Assembly: GCF_900103175.1 (NCBI RefSeq)
Contig: NZ_FNLF01000002.1
Span: 1,612,001-1,676,000 of the forward strand
Length of the DNA stretch: 64,000 nt
Reading direction: 5' to 3'
From: Tsukamurella pulmonis
GTDB taxonomy: Bacteria > Actinomycetota > Actinomycetes > Mycobacteriales > Mycobacteriaceae
Shown in pieces: positions 46,418 through 55,390 of the stretch. The notes under the pieces were generated by a model, which saw nothing but the letters and a program-made list of their open reading frames with translations, ran no database searches and had not been told where the DNA came from. Numbering within the stretch: position 1 is the first letter of the stretch; each line of letters starts with the position of its first letter. A program made the translations under genes and the position numbers.

Positions 46418-47092
46418 GTGTCGATCATGACCGCCCTGCGCGGCCGACGCATCGTCGTGCCGGTGGGGCGCCGCGCCGTCGAGTACCGGGACGGCGCCGT
46501 CGTCCGCGTCCGCGGGCCCGGACCTCATCGGGTGCGCGGGGACGGCGCCGTCGTCCCGGTCGTGGTGGCAGAGCGGCTGATCGCCGTCGCCCCGCAGGAG
46601 ATCGTGACCGCCGAATCGGTGCCCGTCCGGGTGTCGATGACGATGCGCGTGCGGGTGGCCGATCCCGTCGCGTTCATCGAGCGCGCCGCCGATCCGGACG
46701 CAGTCGTCTACCTCGCCGCGCAGATCGCACTGCGGGAGACGGTGGGCGGCATCGGGATCGACGATCTGGTGCGGCGCACCACCGCCGTCGACGGCGAGGC
46801 GGTGCGGGCGGCGGTGAGCGCCGCCGCCGGGACGGTGGGCGTCGAGGTGCTCGCGGTGGTGGTCAAGGACATCGTCCTGCCGCCCGAGATCCGCCGCGCC
46901 GCGGTCGATCTGATCACCGCGAAGGCGCGGGGTACCGCGCGGCTCGAGGAGGCACGTTCCGAGACCGCCGCGCTGCGCGCGCTCGCCAATGCGGGCCGGA
47001 TGCTCGACGCGTCACCGGCGCTCGCGCGGCTGCGCATGATCGAGGCCGCCCCCGCCGGCGCCACGATCGTGTTCAGCGGAACGGATCGGTGA
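46418..47092 (+). CDS. SPFH/band 7 (slipin-like) protein
   Basis: This 224-residue protein has a prohibitin-homology domain: RVRGPGPHRV, PQEIVTAESVPVRVSMTMRV, AQIALRETVGGIGIDDLVRR and VEVLAVVVKDIVLPPEIRRA are the standard slipin blocks, followed by the coiled RGTARLEEARSETAALRAL segment. The N-terminal membrane hairpin of full-length slipins (about 250 residues or more) is missing, so it may be soluble or partner-anchored. GTG 46418 has a GAGAGGAG ribosome site. Confidence 0.85.
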   Translation: MSIMTALRGRRIVVPVGRRAVEYRDGAVVRVRGPGPHRVRGDGAVVPVVVAERLIAVAPQEIVTAESVPVRVSMTMRVRVADPVAFIERAADPDAVVYLAAQIALRETVGGIGIDDLVRRTTAVDGEAVRAAVSAAAGTVGVEVLAVVVKDIVLPPEIRRAAVDLITAKARGTARLEEARSETAALRALANAGRMLDASPALARLRMIEAAPAGATIVFSGTDR

Positions 47093-47100
47093 TCTCGCGG

Positions 47101-47129
47101 CTGATCCGGTGAGGGAATCGCCGGATCAG
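47101..47129. terminator. Terminator between slipin-like gene and monooxygenase gene
   Basis: A perfect 9-bp stem (47101-47109 ctgatccgg with 47121-47129) has an 11-base loop. It covers the stop codon of the minus-strand gene and lies between convergent genes. Confidence 0.65.
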
Positions 47130-48151
47130 TCGCTGAGCATGTCCTTGACCATCGGGACGACCTTCTCGCCGTAGAGGGAGATGGAGCGCATCAGATCGGC
47201 ATGGGTGACCGGCTGGTCGTACTTGAGGTCGAACCGGTCCACGCCGAGGGTGCGGACCGTCGCCGCGATCCGTCGCGCGACGGTCTCGGGCGAGCCCACG
47301 TACAGCGAGCCGGTGTCGACCTCGCGCTCGAAGTCGCCGACGGCGGGCGGCGGCCAGCCGCGCTCGCCGACCATGCGCTGCCGCATCCGCATCCAGCCGG
47401 CGTGAACCAGTTCGCGGGCCTGCTCGTCCGTCTCCGCGACCAGCCCGGGGGAGTGCACCGCGATCGGCTGCGGCGAACCGCCGAACTCCTTCTCCGCCCG
47501 TCGGAACAGATCGGTGTACGCGGCGAACCGCTCCGCCGGCCCGCCGATGATCGCGAGGAACAGGCCGAATCCGTAGCGCGCGGTGCGCACCACCGATTCG
47601 GGGCTGCCGCCCACACCCACCCAGGCGCGGATGCCGTTCGCCGTGGTCGGGTACACGCGCTGCTCGGACAGCGGTGCGCGCGTGGATCCCGACCAGGTGA
47701 CGGGCTCCTCGGTGAGCAGCGCGGAGAGCAGTTCCAGCTTCTCCTCGAACAGCACCTCGTAGTCCTGCAGGTCGTAGCCGAACAGAGGGAACGACTCGGT
47801 GAACGAGCCACGGCCCGCGACGATCTCGGCGCGGCCGTGCGAGAGCGCGTCGAGCGTGGCGAACCGCTCGTAGACGCGCACCGGATCGTCCGAGCTGAGC
47901 ACCGTCACCGTCGACCCCAGGCGGATCGACTCCGTGCGCGAGGCGATGGCGGCGAGCACCATCTCCGGGCTCGAGACGGCGAAGTCGGCCCGGTGGTGCT
48001 CGCCGACGCCGAAGAAGTCCAGCCCCGCCTGATCGGCGGTCACCGCCTCCTCGACCAGGTCGCGGATCACCTGCGGATGCGGCAGGGGGTGCCCCTGGGC
48101 GTCCTTGGTCACGCCGCCGAACGTGTCCACGCCGAACTCGGGAATCGTCAT
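47126..48151 (-). CDS. Luciferase-like (LLM class) flavin monooxygenase
   Basis: This 341-residue protein has the LLM fold: GLDFFGVGEHHRADFAVSSP, then SIRLGSTVTVLSSDDPVRVY, EIVAGRGSFTESFPLFGYDL and GFGLFLAIIGGPAERF. The family uses FMNH2 or F420 from a partner reductase. The branch with EHHRADFAVSSPEMVLA is widespread in actinobacteria and its substrates are mostly unknown. ATG 48151 (MTIPEFGVDTF) is chosen. A palindrome at 48174-48187 lies just upstream and may be its operator. It shares strand with the sulfur operon but appears to have its own promoter. Confidence 0.82.
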   Translation of the reverse strand: MTIPEFGVDTFGGVTKDAQGHPLPHPQVIRDLVEEAVTADQAGLDFFGVGEHHRADFAVSSPEMVLAAIASRTESIRLGSTVTVLSSDDPVRVYERFATLDALSHGRAEIVAGRGSFTESFPLFGYDLQDYEVLFEEKLELLSALLTEEPVTWSGSTRAPLSEQRVYPTTANGIRAWVGVGGSPESVVRTARYGFGLFLAIIGGPAERFAAYTDLFRRAEKEFGGSPQPIAVHSPGLVAETDEQARELVHAGWMRMRQRMVGERGWPPPAVGDFEREVDTGSLYVGSPETVARRIAATVRTLGVDRFDLKYDQPVTHADLMRSISLYGEKVVPMVKDMLSD

Positions 48152-48173
48152 GCAGTCATCGTACACCGATAAA

Positions 48174-48187
48174 CGGACCCTGGTCCG
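48174..48187. promoter_or_regulatory. Palindrome upstream of the LLM gene
   Basis: CGGACC-CT-GGTCCG has perfect 6-bp arms around two bases, 22 bases before ATG 48151. Outer acacc and ggtgt arms extend the symmetry. It could be an operator or a tight hairpin ending the sulfur operon. Confidence 0.4.
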
Positions 48188-48205
48188 AATGGTGTGATGT
48201 CGGTG

Positions 48206-49417
48206 TCAGACGACGCCGTGCAGCGGCGGGCGTACCTCGTTGAGGGTGAACCGGCCCAGGTGCTGGACCTTGTAGCGCACCGGGTCGTGCAGCGTGTGCG
48301 TGCGGCCGTCGCGCCAGAACCGGTCCAGGCCCAGGTCGCCGCCGGCGCTGCGGGTGCCGGAGACCTCGAACAGCGCCGCCGGTACCTCGGTGGCGGCCCG
48401 GTCCGCGAGCACCTTCGCGGTGGCGACCGCGAGGGAGGCCTCGGCCGCGGTGTCGGGTCCGGGCGTCGTGAACGCGGCGTCGACGGCGGCACCGGCCACG
48501 ACGAGCGCAGCTTCCGCGGACCGCACCGTCACCGTCAGCTCGCCGAAGCGGTGGATCAGTAACGGATCGTCCTGCGCCCGGTCGACCTCGGCCTCGAACC
48601 ACGGCCGGGAGGTCGTGCGGACGAACTGCGCGGCGGCGTCGAGAGCGCCCCGGGCGATGCCGGTGTCGATCGCGACGTGCAGCAACTGCGCGAAGGCTCC
48701 GTAGCCGGTGGGCTCGGACACCGCGCCGGTCCGGGTGAAGACGGCGTCGAGCGGCACGGCGACGTCGTCGAAGCGGACGGTGCCGCTCCCGGTGGTGCGC
48801 TGCCCGAGGCCGTTCCAGTCGTCGACGATGGTGATTCCCGGGGTGTCCGCCTGGACGAAGGCGATGACCTGCTCGCCGGAGTCCGCGTCCCGCGCGAGCA
48901 CCGCCAGCAGATGCGCGTACGGCGAACCCGTGCAGTAGAACTTCTCGCCGTCCAGGTGCGCGCCGTCGGGCGTGCGTGTGAGCGTGGTGGCGACATCGGC
49001 CACCGTCTTTCCGCCCCGCTCGGACTGCGCGTTGGCGATCCGGGCACCGTCGAGTACCTGCTCGAAGATCCTGCGCTGCAAGCCCTCCGGCGCCGCGAGG
49101 CGCAGCGCGGTGAGGTACACGTAGTGGCTGTGCGGGATCTGCGCGAGCGAGCCGTCGGCGGTGGCGAGCGTGCGGAAGACCTCGGCGATCACCGACGGCG
49201 GCAGGTCGGGTCCGCCGAACCGGGCGGGCACGGTCAGCGCGAAGAGCCCGGCGTCGGAGAGGTATTCGACCTCGGCGTGGGGCAGGTGTCGTTCGCGGTC
49301 GCGCTGCGCGGCACCGTCGGCGAAGCGGGACGCGAGGTCGCGCGCCGCGTCCACGGCGGCCTCGGCGGAGTCGATCGCCGCGGCGGGCCGCGAGTCGGCC
49401 GCCGGCGCGACCGTCAC
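48206..49417 (-). CDS. SfnB-type acyl-CoA dehydrogenase-like sulfur acquisition oxidoreductase
   Basis: This 403-residue protein of the acyl-CoA dehydrogenase fold belongs to the branch that includes SfnB and DszC: VEYLSDAGLFALTVPARFGG, SLAQIPHSHYVYLTALRL, DGEKFYCTGSPYAHLLAVLA and DLGLDRFWRDGRTHTLHDPV. The last block is a hallmark of these FMN-dependent sulfur enzymes rather than CoA-ester oxidases. GTG 49417 overlaps the sfnG stop by four bases, fixing its place in the sulfone operon. Confidence 0.85.
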   Translation of the reverse strand: MTVAPAADSRPAAAIDSAEAAVDAARDLASRFADGAAQRDRERHLPHAEVEYLSDAGLFALTVPARFGGPDLPPSVIAEVFRTLATADGSLAQIPHSHYVYLTALRLAAPEGLQRRIFEQVLDGARIANAQSERGGKTVADVATTLTRTPDGAHLDGEKFYCTGSPYAHLLAVLARDADSGEQVIAFVQADTPGITIVDDWNGLGQRTTGSGTVRFDDVAVPLDAVFTRTGAVSEPTGYGAFAQLLHVAIDTGIARGALDAAAQFVRTTSRPWFEAEVDRAQDDPLLIHRFGELTVTVRSAEAALVVAGAAVDAAFTTPGPDTAAEASLAVATAKVLADRAATEVPAALFEVSGTRSAGGDLGLDRFWRDGRTHTLHDPVRYKVQHLGRFTLNEVRPPLHGVV

Positions 49418-50523
49418 ACCAGTGCCCCGGCGCGGCTCGCCTCGATCTCGCGGACCAGGGGCAGCACCTTCTCGCCGAAGTACTCGATCTCCTCCTGGAA
49501 GTGCAGGAATCCGCCGAGGATCAGATCGACGCCGAGCTCCTTGTACGCGACGATCCGCTCGGCGACCTGCTCCGGCGTGCCGATGAGCTGCGTGCGGAAG
49601 CCGTCGTTGTACTGCACCAGATCCTCGAAGCTGGAGTCGGCCCACATGCCGCGGCCGTCCGATGTCGACTTGCCGGCCTGCTGCACGGCGTCCCGGAAGC
49701 CTTCGACGGCGGGCTTGTTCGCCTTCTCCACGATCTCGCGGAGGGTGTCCCTCGCCTCCTTCTCGGTGTCGCGGGCGATGATGAAGCCGTTGAGCCCGAA
49801 TTTCACCTCGCGCTGCGCCTCCCGCGCCACACGGCGCAGGTCGTCGAGCTGATCGGTGACGCCGTCGAAGTCCTTGCCGTTGGAGAAGTACCAGTCGGCG
49901 TACTTGCCGCCGTTGATCCGGGCGGCGGAGGAGTTGCCGCCCTGGAACAGCTCGGGGTTCGGGCGCTCGGGGGTGTTGAGCGGTTTGGGCTTGAGCGTGA
50001 AATCGCGGATGCGGTAGAAGTCGCCGCCGAAGTCCACGTTGTCCTCAGTCCAGATCTTGCGGATCACCTCGAGGAACTCCGCACTGCGGCGGTACCGCTC
50101 GTCGTGCTCGAGCCACGGCTCGCCGAGCGCCTTGAACTCGCCGGCGAACCAGCCGGAGACCACGTTGATCGCGAACCGCCCGTTCGAGAGGTGGTCGGCG
50201 GTGGCGCCGAACTTCGCGAGCACGGCCGGGTGCCACAGGCCGGGGTGCACGGCGGCGATGACCTTGAGCTTCTCGGTCGCGCCGAGCAGCGCCAGGCTGA
50301 ACGACGTGGACTCGTGCTGGTACTCGGCGCCGTAGCTGGCCATGTACCGCACCTGCGAGAGCGCGTATTCGAAGCCCACGCGCTCCGCTGTCTGCGCCAG
50401 CTTCTTGTTGTACTCGAAGTCCCAGCTGGTGCGCTGCTCGATGTCGCTGGTGACCAGGCCGCCCGACACGTTGGGCACCCAGTAGGCGAACTTGATCTCG
50501 TCGGCGGTCTTCTCAGTGGTCAT
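49414..50523 (-). CDS. sfnG: Dimethylsulfone monooxygenase SfnG
   Basis: This 369-residue LLM-type FMNH2-dependent monooxygenase oxidises dimethylsulfone to methanesulfinate. The N-terminus IKFAYWVPNVSGGLVTSDIE and the block NKKLAQTAERVGFEYALSQV are distinctive of SfnG. NVVSGWFAGEFKALGEPWLE and KPKPLNTPERPNPELFQGGN agree. It probably needs a reduced-flavin supply from a reductase outside the window. ATG 50523 has a GAAGGA ribosome site and lies 30 bases after the SsuD-like gene. Expression is likely under sulfur limitation. Confidence 0.92.
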   Translation of the reverse strand: MTTEKTADEIKFAYWVPNVSGGLVTSDIEQRTSWDFEYNKKLAQTAERVGFEYALSQVRYMASYGAEYQHESTSFSLALLGATEKLKVIAAVHPGLWHPAVLAKFGATADHLSNGRFAINVVSGWFAGEFKALGEPWLEHDERYRRSAEFLEVIRKIWTEDNVDFGGDFYRIRDFTLKPKPLNTPERPNPELFQGGNSSAARINGGKYADWYFSNGKDFDGVTDQLDDLRRVAREAQREVKFGLNGFIIARDTEKEARDTLREIVEKANKPAVEGFRDAVQQAGKSTSDGRGMWADSSFEDLVQYNDGFRTQLIGTPEQVAERIVAYKELGVDLILGGFLHFQEEIEYFGEKVLPLVREIEASRAGALV

Positions 50524-50553
50524 CGCTGTGTCCTTCGGGTCGGAGAACCGGGG

Positions 50554-51744
50554 CTAGGAGGTGGGGCTGGGGGAGAGGTCGGGCAGGAAGGCGCCGCGTA
50601 CGGGTTCCGACGGTGCGCCGGACGCGCCGAGCAGACCGCGGGCCGCGAGGCGCGGGCGCACGCCCTCGCCGAAGTGGTAGGCCTCCTCCAGGTGCGGGTA
50701 CCCGGAGAGGATGAAGTGATCCAGGCCGAGCGCCGCGTACTCCGCGATGAGGTCGGCGACCTCGTCGTGCGAGCCGACGAGCGCCGTGCCCGCGCCGCCG
50801 CGGACGAGGCCCACGCCGGTCCACAGGCCGGGGTAGACCTGCAGCGAGCGGGCGTCGGCGGCCTCATCGAATGCCGCTCCGCCGCCGTGCAGCTCGCGCA
50901 TGAGGCGCTGGCCTTCGGACTCGCTCCGGGCGAGGTTGGCCTGCGCGGCGCGGATGGCCGCGGGATCGAGGTTGCCCAGCAGACGGTTCGCCTCGGCCCA
51001 CGCCTCCTCGCTCGTGTCGCGCGAGATCACGTGCAGTCGGATGCCGTAGGTGAGCTCGCGACCCTGTGCGGCGGCGAGGCCCCGGATCCAGTCCAGCTTC
51101 TGCTTCACCTGCGCCGGCGGCTCGCCCCAGGTGAGGTAGGTATCGGCGTACTTCGCCGCGACGTCGCCCGCGGCGGGAGAACTACCGCCGAAGAAGATCG
51201 GGGGAGCCGGGTCGGGGCGTCGGGCGAGGATCGCGTTCTCCGCGGAGGCGTACTTCCCGGCGACGTTCACCGGGCCCGCGCCGTCGAACAACTGCCGGGT
51301 GATGTCGAGCACCTCGCCGCAGCGCTCGTACCGCTCCTCCTTGGTGAGCGTGTCGCCGTAGGCGCGCTGCTCGGAGGACTCGCCGCCGGTGACCACGTTG
51401 AGCAGCACGCGGCCGCCGGTCTGCCACTGCAGGGTGGTCGCCATCTGGGCGGCGAGGAGCGGGCTGGTCAGGCCCGGGCGCAGCGCCACGAGGAACTTGA
51501 GTTGGTCGGTGGCGTCGGCGAGCAGCGCAGCGGTCAGCCACGCGTCCTCGCACCACAGCCCGGTGGGGATGAGGACCGCCTCGAACTCGTTCGCCTCCGC
51601 GGCCAGGGCGAGTTGCTTGAGGTAGTGCAGGTTCGCGGGGCGGTCGCCGCTCATGGAGCTACCGTGCCCGCCCGCCATCAGGTTCCGCGAGTCGCCGTAC
51701 GTGGGCAGGAACCAGTGCAGGTGGAGGGGGTTGGGCGAGCTCAC
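50554..51744 (-). CDS. SsuD/MsuD-like alkanesulfonate monooxygenase
   Basis: This 396-residue FMNH2-dependent monooxygenase of the SsuD branch cleaves sulfonates to an aldehyde and sulfite. LHLHWFLPTYGDSRNLMAGG opens the barrel, ALRPGLTSPLLAAQMATTLQ follows, and NVVTGGESSEQRAYGDTLTK and IFFGGSSPAAGDVAAKYADT complete the signature. It is the first gene of the operon with sfnG and the SfnB-like gene. Together they could take dimethylsulfone via methanesulfonate to sulfite. GTG 51744 has a GAAGG site. The operon is divergent from the carboxylic acid reductase gene. Confidence 0.9.
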   Translation of the reverse strand: MSSPNPLHLHWFLPTYGDSRNLMAGGHGSSMSGDRPANLHYLKQLALAAEANEFEAVLIPTGLWCEDAWLTAALLADATDQLKFLVALRPGLTSPLLAAQMATTLQWQTGGRVLLNVVTGGESSEQRAYGDTLTKEERYERCGEVLDITRQLFDGAGPVNVAGKYASAENAILARRPDPAPPIFFGGSSPAAGDVAAKYADTYLTWGEPPAQVKQKLDWIRGLAAAQGRELTYGIRLHVISRDTSEEAWAEANRLLGNLDPAAIRAAQANLARSESEGQRLMRELHGGGAAFDEAADARSLQVYPGLWTGVGLVRGGAGTALVGSHDEVADLIAEYAALGLDHFILSGYPHLEEAYHFGEGVRPRLAARGLLGASGAPSEPVRGAFLPDLSPSPTS

Positions 51745-51908
51745 GGCAGCCTTCCGTCGGTGGAGCGGGATATGGAGCGCAAGTCCACCACCGCGGCCTT
51801 GCGGAGGCCAGGTTTGGACTCGCGATGCGTCGAACGTGCGGACCTACCGATCAGTAGCTAAGCTAGGGAACAAGTTACTTAGAGCTTCGTAGTGAAATGA
51901 GGTGCTAG

Positions 51909-54900
51909 ATGTCGACTGAAGCAGTGCAGAGCAGCGATCCGGTGGTCACCGGTTCCGCGACGGGGGAGGCCGGCGCGCCCGCCGAGCGGCTTCCGCAGGT
52001 GATCGCGCGGGTCTTCGAGCGGTTCGCCGACCGTCCTGCGTTCGCGACCCGCGACGGAGGACCCCGCGCCCCGTACGTCACCGTCTCGTACGGCGAGATC
52101 TGGCAGCGCGTCACCGCGCTGGCCGCCGCGTGGCAGAGCGAGCTGGCCCCGGGCGATTTCGTCGCGATCCTCGGCTTCACCAGTGCGGACTTCGTCACCG
52201 TCGACCTCGCGACCACCCTGCTCGGCGCCCCGAACGTGCCGCTGCAGGCCGGCGCGCCCGCCGCCCGCATCGCCGCCATCCTCGACGAGACCCGGCCCAA
52301 GATCTTCGCCGTGAGCGCCGACCAGGCCGCCCTCGCGGAGCAGGCCCTCGCCGAGTCCTCCGCCACGCCGCGCGTCGTCGTCTTCGACGGCGAGCACGCC
52401 GGGTACGAGGGCATCGAGGCCGACGTCCTCGCGGGCCGGGCGCTGCCCGACCCGGAGTTCTTCGCTCCCGAGCCGGACGCCGACCCGCTGGTGACGCTGA
52501 TCTACACCTCGGGCAGCACCGGCACCCCGAAGGGGGCGATGTACACCGAGAAGCTGGTCACGGACGCCTGGCTCAAGGTGGACAGCATCGTCGACTACGA
52601 CCTGCCGTCGGAGTCGCTCCTGCACTTCCTCCCGATGAGCCACATGTACGGCCGCAACTGGCTCATCGCGGGCCTCGCCTCCGGTGGCACCGGGTACTTC
52701 GCCGGCGCTTCCGACATGTCGACGCTGTTCGACGACCTCGCCGCCGCCCGCCCCACGGCCATCGGTCTCGTCCCCCGCGTCTGCGAGCTCGTGCACCAGC
52801 GCTTCCTCACGCTCGAGGCCGAGACCGACACCGAGACCGCCCGGGTGGAGCTGCGCGAGCACGTCCTCGGCGGCCGCCTGCAGGCCGCGATGTGCGGCAG
52901 CGCCGCCCTGTCCGCGGAACTGCAGACCTTCATGGAGTGGCTGCTGGGCATCGAGATCCAGATCGGCTACGGGTCCACCGAGGCCGGCGGTGTCCTTCGC
53001 GACGGCGAGATCGTGCGCCCGCCGGTGACCGAGTACAAGCTGATCGACGTCCCCGAGCTGGGCTACTTCGTCACCGATTCGCCGCACCCGCGCGGCGAGC
53101 TGCTGGTCAAGTCCACCCAGCTGATCCCCGGGTACTACAAGTCCGACAAGCGGATCCTCGACGACGAGGGCTTCTACCGCACCGGCGACGTGATGGCGGA
53201 GCTCGCGCCCGACCGGCTCGAGTACGTCGACCGCCGCAGCAACGTGATCAAGCTGGCGCAGGGCGAGTTCGTGCCGATCGCGCAGCTCGAGGCCACCTAC
53301 GCCGCCGGGCCGGACGTCCACCAGATCTTCCTGTACGGCACCAGCGAGCGCTCCTACCTGCTGGCCGTCGTGGTGCCCGCGCCCGGTCCCGACGGGGAGA
53401 CCGATGCGCAGGCCCGCACCCGCGTGCTCGACGGCCTGGCGGCGATCGCCCGTGACCAGGACCTGGCCGGTTACGAGCTGCCGCGCGACGTGATCATCGA
53501 GCGTGAGCCCTTCTCGCAGGAGAACGGACTGCGTTCGGGCATCGGCAAACTCGTGCGGCCGGCGCTCAACGCCCGCTACGGCGACGAGCTCGCCGCGCTG
53601 TACGCCGCCGCGGAGGACCGCCGCCGGGCCGGCCTGCGCGACCTCGACGCCGACGGATCGGTGACCGAGACCGTGGTGCGCGCCGCCGCGCTCACGCTCG
53701 GCGCTCTGCCCGAGGAGCTCGACGCGGCGACCCGCTTCGCGGACCTGGGCGGCGACTCGCTCTCGGCGCTGTCGTTGGCCACCACCCTTGAGGGGCTCTA
53801 CGAGGTGCCGGTACCGGTGCAGACGATCGTCGGCCCCACCGCGACCCTCGGCGGCATCGTCGAGCACATCGAGGCGGCGCGCGCGGGCGCGCTCAGCGCA
53901 CCGACGGCCGCGTCGATCCACGGCGCGGATGCGCAGGTCGCGCGGGCGTCCGACCTGCATCTGGACCGCTTCGTCGATCCGGAGCTGCTCGCCGCGGCCC
54001 CGTCGATCCCCGCCCCGCACGGCGAACCGTCGACCGTCCTGGTCACCGGTGCCACCGGCTACCTCGGGCGGTTCCTGCTGCTCGAGTGGCTGCGTCGCGT
54101 CGCGCCGCACGAGGGCACCGTCGTCGCGCTGGTGCGCGGCGCCGACGCCGACGACGCCCGCCGCCGCGTCCTCGACGCGATCGGCACCTCCGATCCCGAG
54201 CTGACGGTCGAGTTCGCGGAGCTCGCCGAGCGGCACCTCGAGGTGGTCGTGGGCGACTTCGGCGCACCGTCCCTCGGGCTCGACGCCCCGACCTGGGACC
54301 GGCTCGCCGAGCGGGTGGACCACGTCGTGCACTGCGGCGCGATGGTCAACCACGTGCTGCCCTACGACCAGCTGTTCGGCCCGAACGTCGTGGGCACCGC
54401 GGAGATCGCGCGGCTCGCGATCACCGTGCGGCGCAAGTCCATCGACTACGTCTCGACGGTGGCGGTGGTCCCGCAGGACGACGGCCGACTCCTGGTGGAG
54501 GACGACGACGTCCGGGTGGCGGGCGCGGAGCGCCGGATCGGCGCGGACGCCTACGCCAACGGCTACGCGGTGAGCAAGTGGGCGGGCGAAGTCCTGCTGC
54601 ACGAGGCCTCCGATCTCGCCGGGCTCCCCGTGCGGGTGTTCCGCTCGGACATGATCCTGGCGCACAGCCGATTCCGCGGGCAGTACAACCCGGTGGACCA
54701 GTTCACCCGCCTGCTGCTGAGCATCGCCGAGACCGGGCTCGCGCCCGCGTCGTTCGCCGCGGACCCGACCGGGCCGCGCCCGCACTACGACGGTTTGCCG
54801 GTGGACTTCACCGCGGAGGCGATCGTCACGCTCGGCGCGGCCGGGCGCGAGGGCTTCCGGACCTTCCACGTGCTCAACGTCGACTCCGATGGCGCCGGTC

Positions 54901-55211
54901 TGGACGACTTCGTCGACTGGATCGCCGAGGACCGCCCGATCGAGCGGATCGCCGACTACGGCGAGTGGTTCGCCCGGTTCGAGGCCGCGCTGCAGGCGCT
55001 GCCCGCGGAGGACCGGCAGCGCTCGGTGCTGCCGTTGCTGCACTCCTTCGCCCATCCGACCCCGAACGGAGGCGGCGTCGCCCTCACCGCGGACCGCTTC
55101 CGCGAGGCGGTGCGGGAGGCGAACGTCGGCCCCGGCGACATCCCCGGCCTCGACCGCGCGCTGATCGAGCGGTACCTGGACGGCTTCACCGCCGCGGGGT
55201 GGCTCGCGTAG
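51909..55211 (+). CDS. car: Carboxylic acid reductase (adenylation-PCP-reductase)
   Basis: This 1100-residue CAR uses ATP and NADPH to reduce carboxylic acids to aldehydes. The adenylation domain (about 1-560) has the P-loop LIYTSGSTGTPKGAMYTE near 200 and EGFYRTGDVMAELAPDRLEY. The PCP domain has LGGDSLSAL, whose Ser (about 615) takes phosphopantetheine. The reductase domain (about 690-1100) has VLVTGATGYLGRFLLLEWLR near 712, YVSTVAVV and the catalytic Tyr/Lys in NGYAVSKWAGE near 884. Known CARs have about 1170 residues; this one is shorter, mainly before VFERFADRPAFATRDG. ATG 51909 follows a GAGGT site. It needs a phosphopantetheinyl transferase from elsewhere. Substrate is open. Confidence 0.93.
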   Translation: MSTEAVQSSDPVVTGSATGEAGAPAERLPQVIARVFERFADRPAFATRDGGPRAPYVTVSYGEIWQRVTALAAAWQSELAPGDFVAILGFTSADFVTVDLATTLLGAPNVPLQAGAPAARIAAILDETRPKIFAVSADQAALAEQALAESSATPRVVVFDGEHAGYEGIEADVLAGRALPDPEFFAPEPDADPLVTLIYTSGSTGTPKGAMYTEKLVTDAWLKVDSIVDYDLPSESLLHFLPMSHMYGRNWLIAGLASGGTGYFAGASDMSTLFDDLAAARPTAIGLVPRVCELVHQRFLTLEAETDTETARVELREHVLGGRLQAAMCGSAALSAELQTFMEWLLGIEIQIGYGSTEAGGVLRDGEIVRPPVTEYKLIDVPELGYFVTDSPHPRGELLVKSTQLIPGYYKSDKRILDDEGFYRTGDVMAELAPDRLEYVDRRSNVIKLAQGEFVPIAQLEATYAAGPDVHQIFLYGTSERSYLLAVVVPAPGPDGETDAQARTRVLDGLAAIARDQDLAGYELPRDVIIEREPFSQENGLRSGIGKLVRPALNARYGDELAALYAAAEDRRRAGLRDLDADGSVTETVVRAAALTLGALPEELDAATRFADLGGDSLSALSLATTLEGLYEVPVPVQTIVGPTATLGGIVEHIEAARAGALSAPTAASIHGADAQVARASDLHLDRFVDPELLAAAPSIPAPHGEPSTVLVTGATGYLGRFLLLEWLRRVAPHEGTVVALVRGADADDARRRVLDAIGTSDPELTVEFAELAERHLEVVVGDFGAPSLGLDAPTWDRLAERVDHVVHCGAMVNHVLPYDQLFGPNVVGTAEIARLAITVRRKSIDYVSTVAVVPQDDGRLLVEDDDVRVAGAERRIGADAYANGYAVSKWAGEVLLHEASDLAGLPVRVFRSDMILAHSRFRGQYNPVDQFTRLLLSIAETGLAPASFAADPTGPRPHYDGLPVDFTAEAIVTLGAAGREGFRTFHVLNVDSDGAGLDDFVDWIAEDRPIERIADYGEWFARFEAALQALPAEDRQRSVLPLLHSFAHPTPNGGGVALTADRFREAVREANVGPGDIPGLDRALIERYLDGFTAAGWLA

Positions 55212-55253
55212 CCCTGCCACAGGGGTACGACATCCGCGCCGGAGAAGCGACCG

Positions 55254-55292
55254 TTATCCACAACTAAGCGTATGTAACGTGTTTTCTCCACA
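55254..55292 (+). promoter_or_regulatory. Two DnaA-box-like sites upstream of ssb
   Basis: TTATCCACA at 55254-55262 is a perfect DnaA box; TTCTCCACA at 55284-55292 differs at one base. Both are in the same orientation, 30 bases apart, about 100 bases before the ssb start. DnaA may therefore regulate the gene; the two boxes alone do not make an origin. Confidence 0.6.
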
Positions 55293-55390
55293 GGTCCCGC
55301 CTCGGACGCCGTCCGGGGCGGGACCGGCGCGTGAGACTCGTCGACGACGGCCGGGAACCGCCGGCCGCGGCATCGACGAGGAGGGGCGCC

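Noticed and set aside
51879-55220. Minus-strand open frame of 1113 codons opposite car
   Set aside because: It covers exactly the car gene on the other strand, with composition typical of shadow frames and no domain.
55254-55292. Replication origin
   Set aside because: Only two DnaA boxes are seen, with no box cluster, no AT-rich unwinding region and no dnaA or dnaN nearby.
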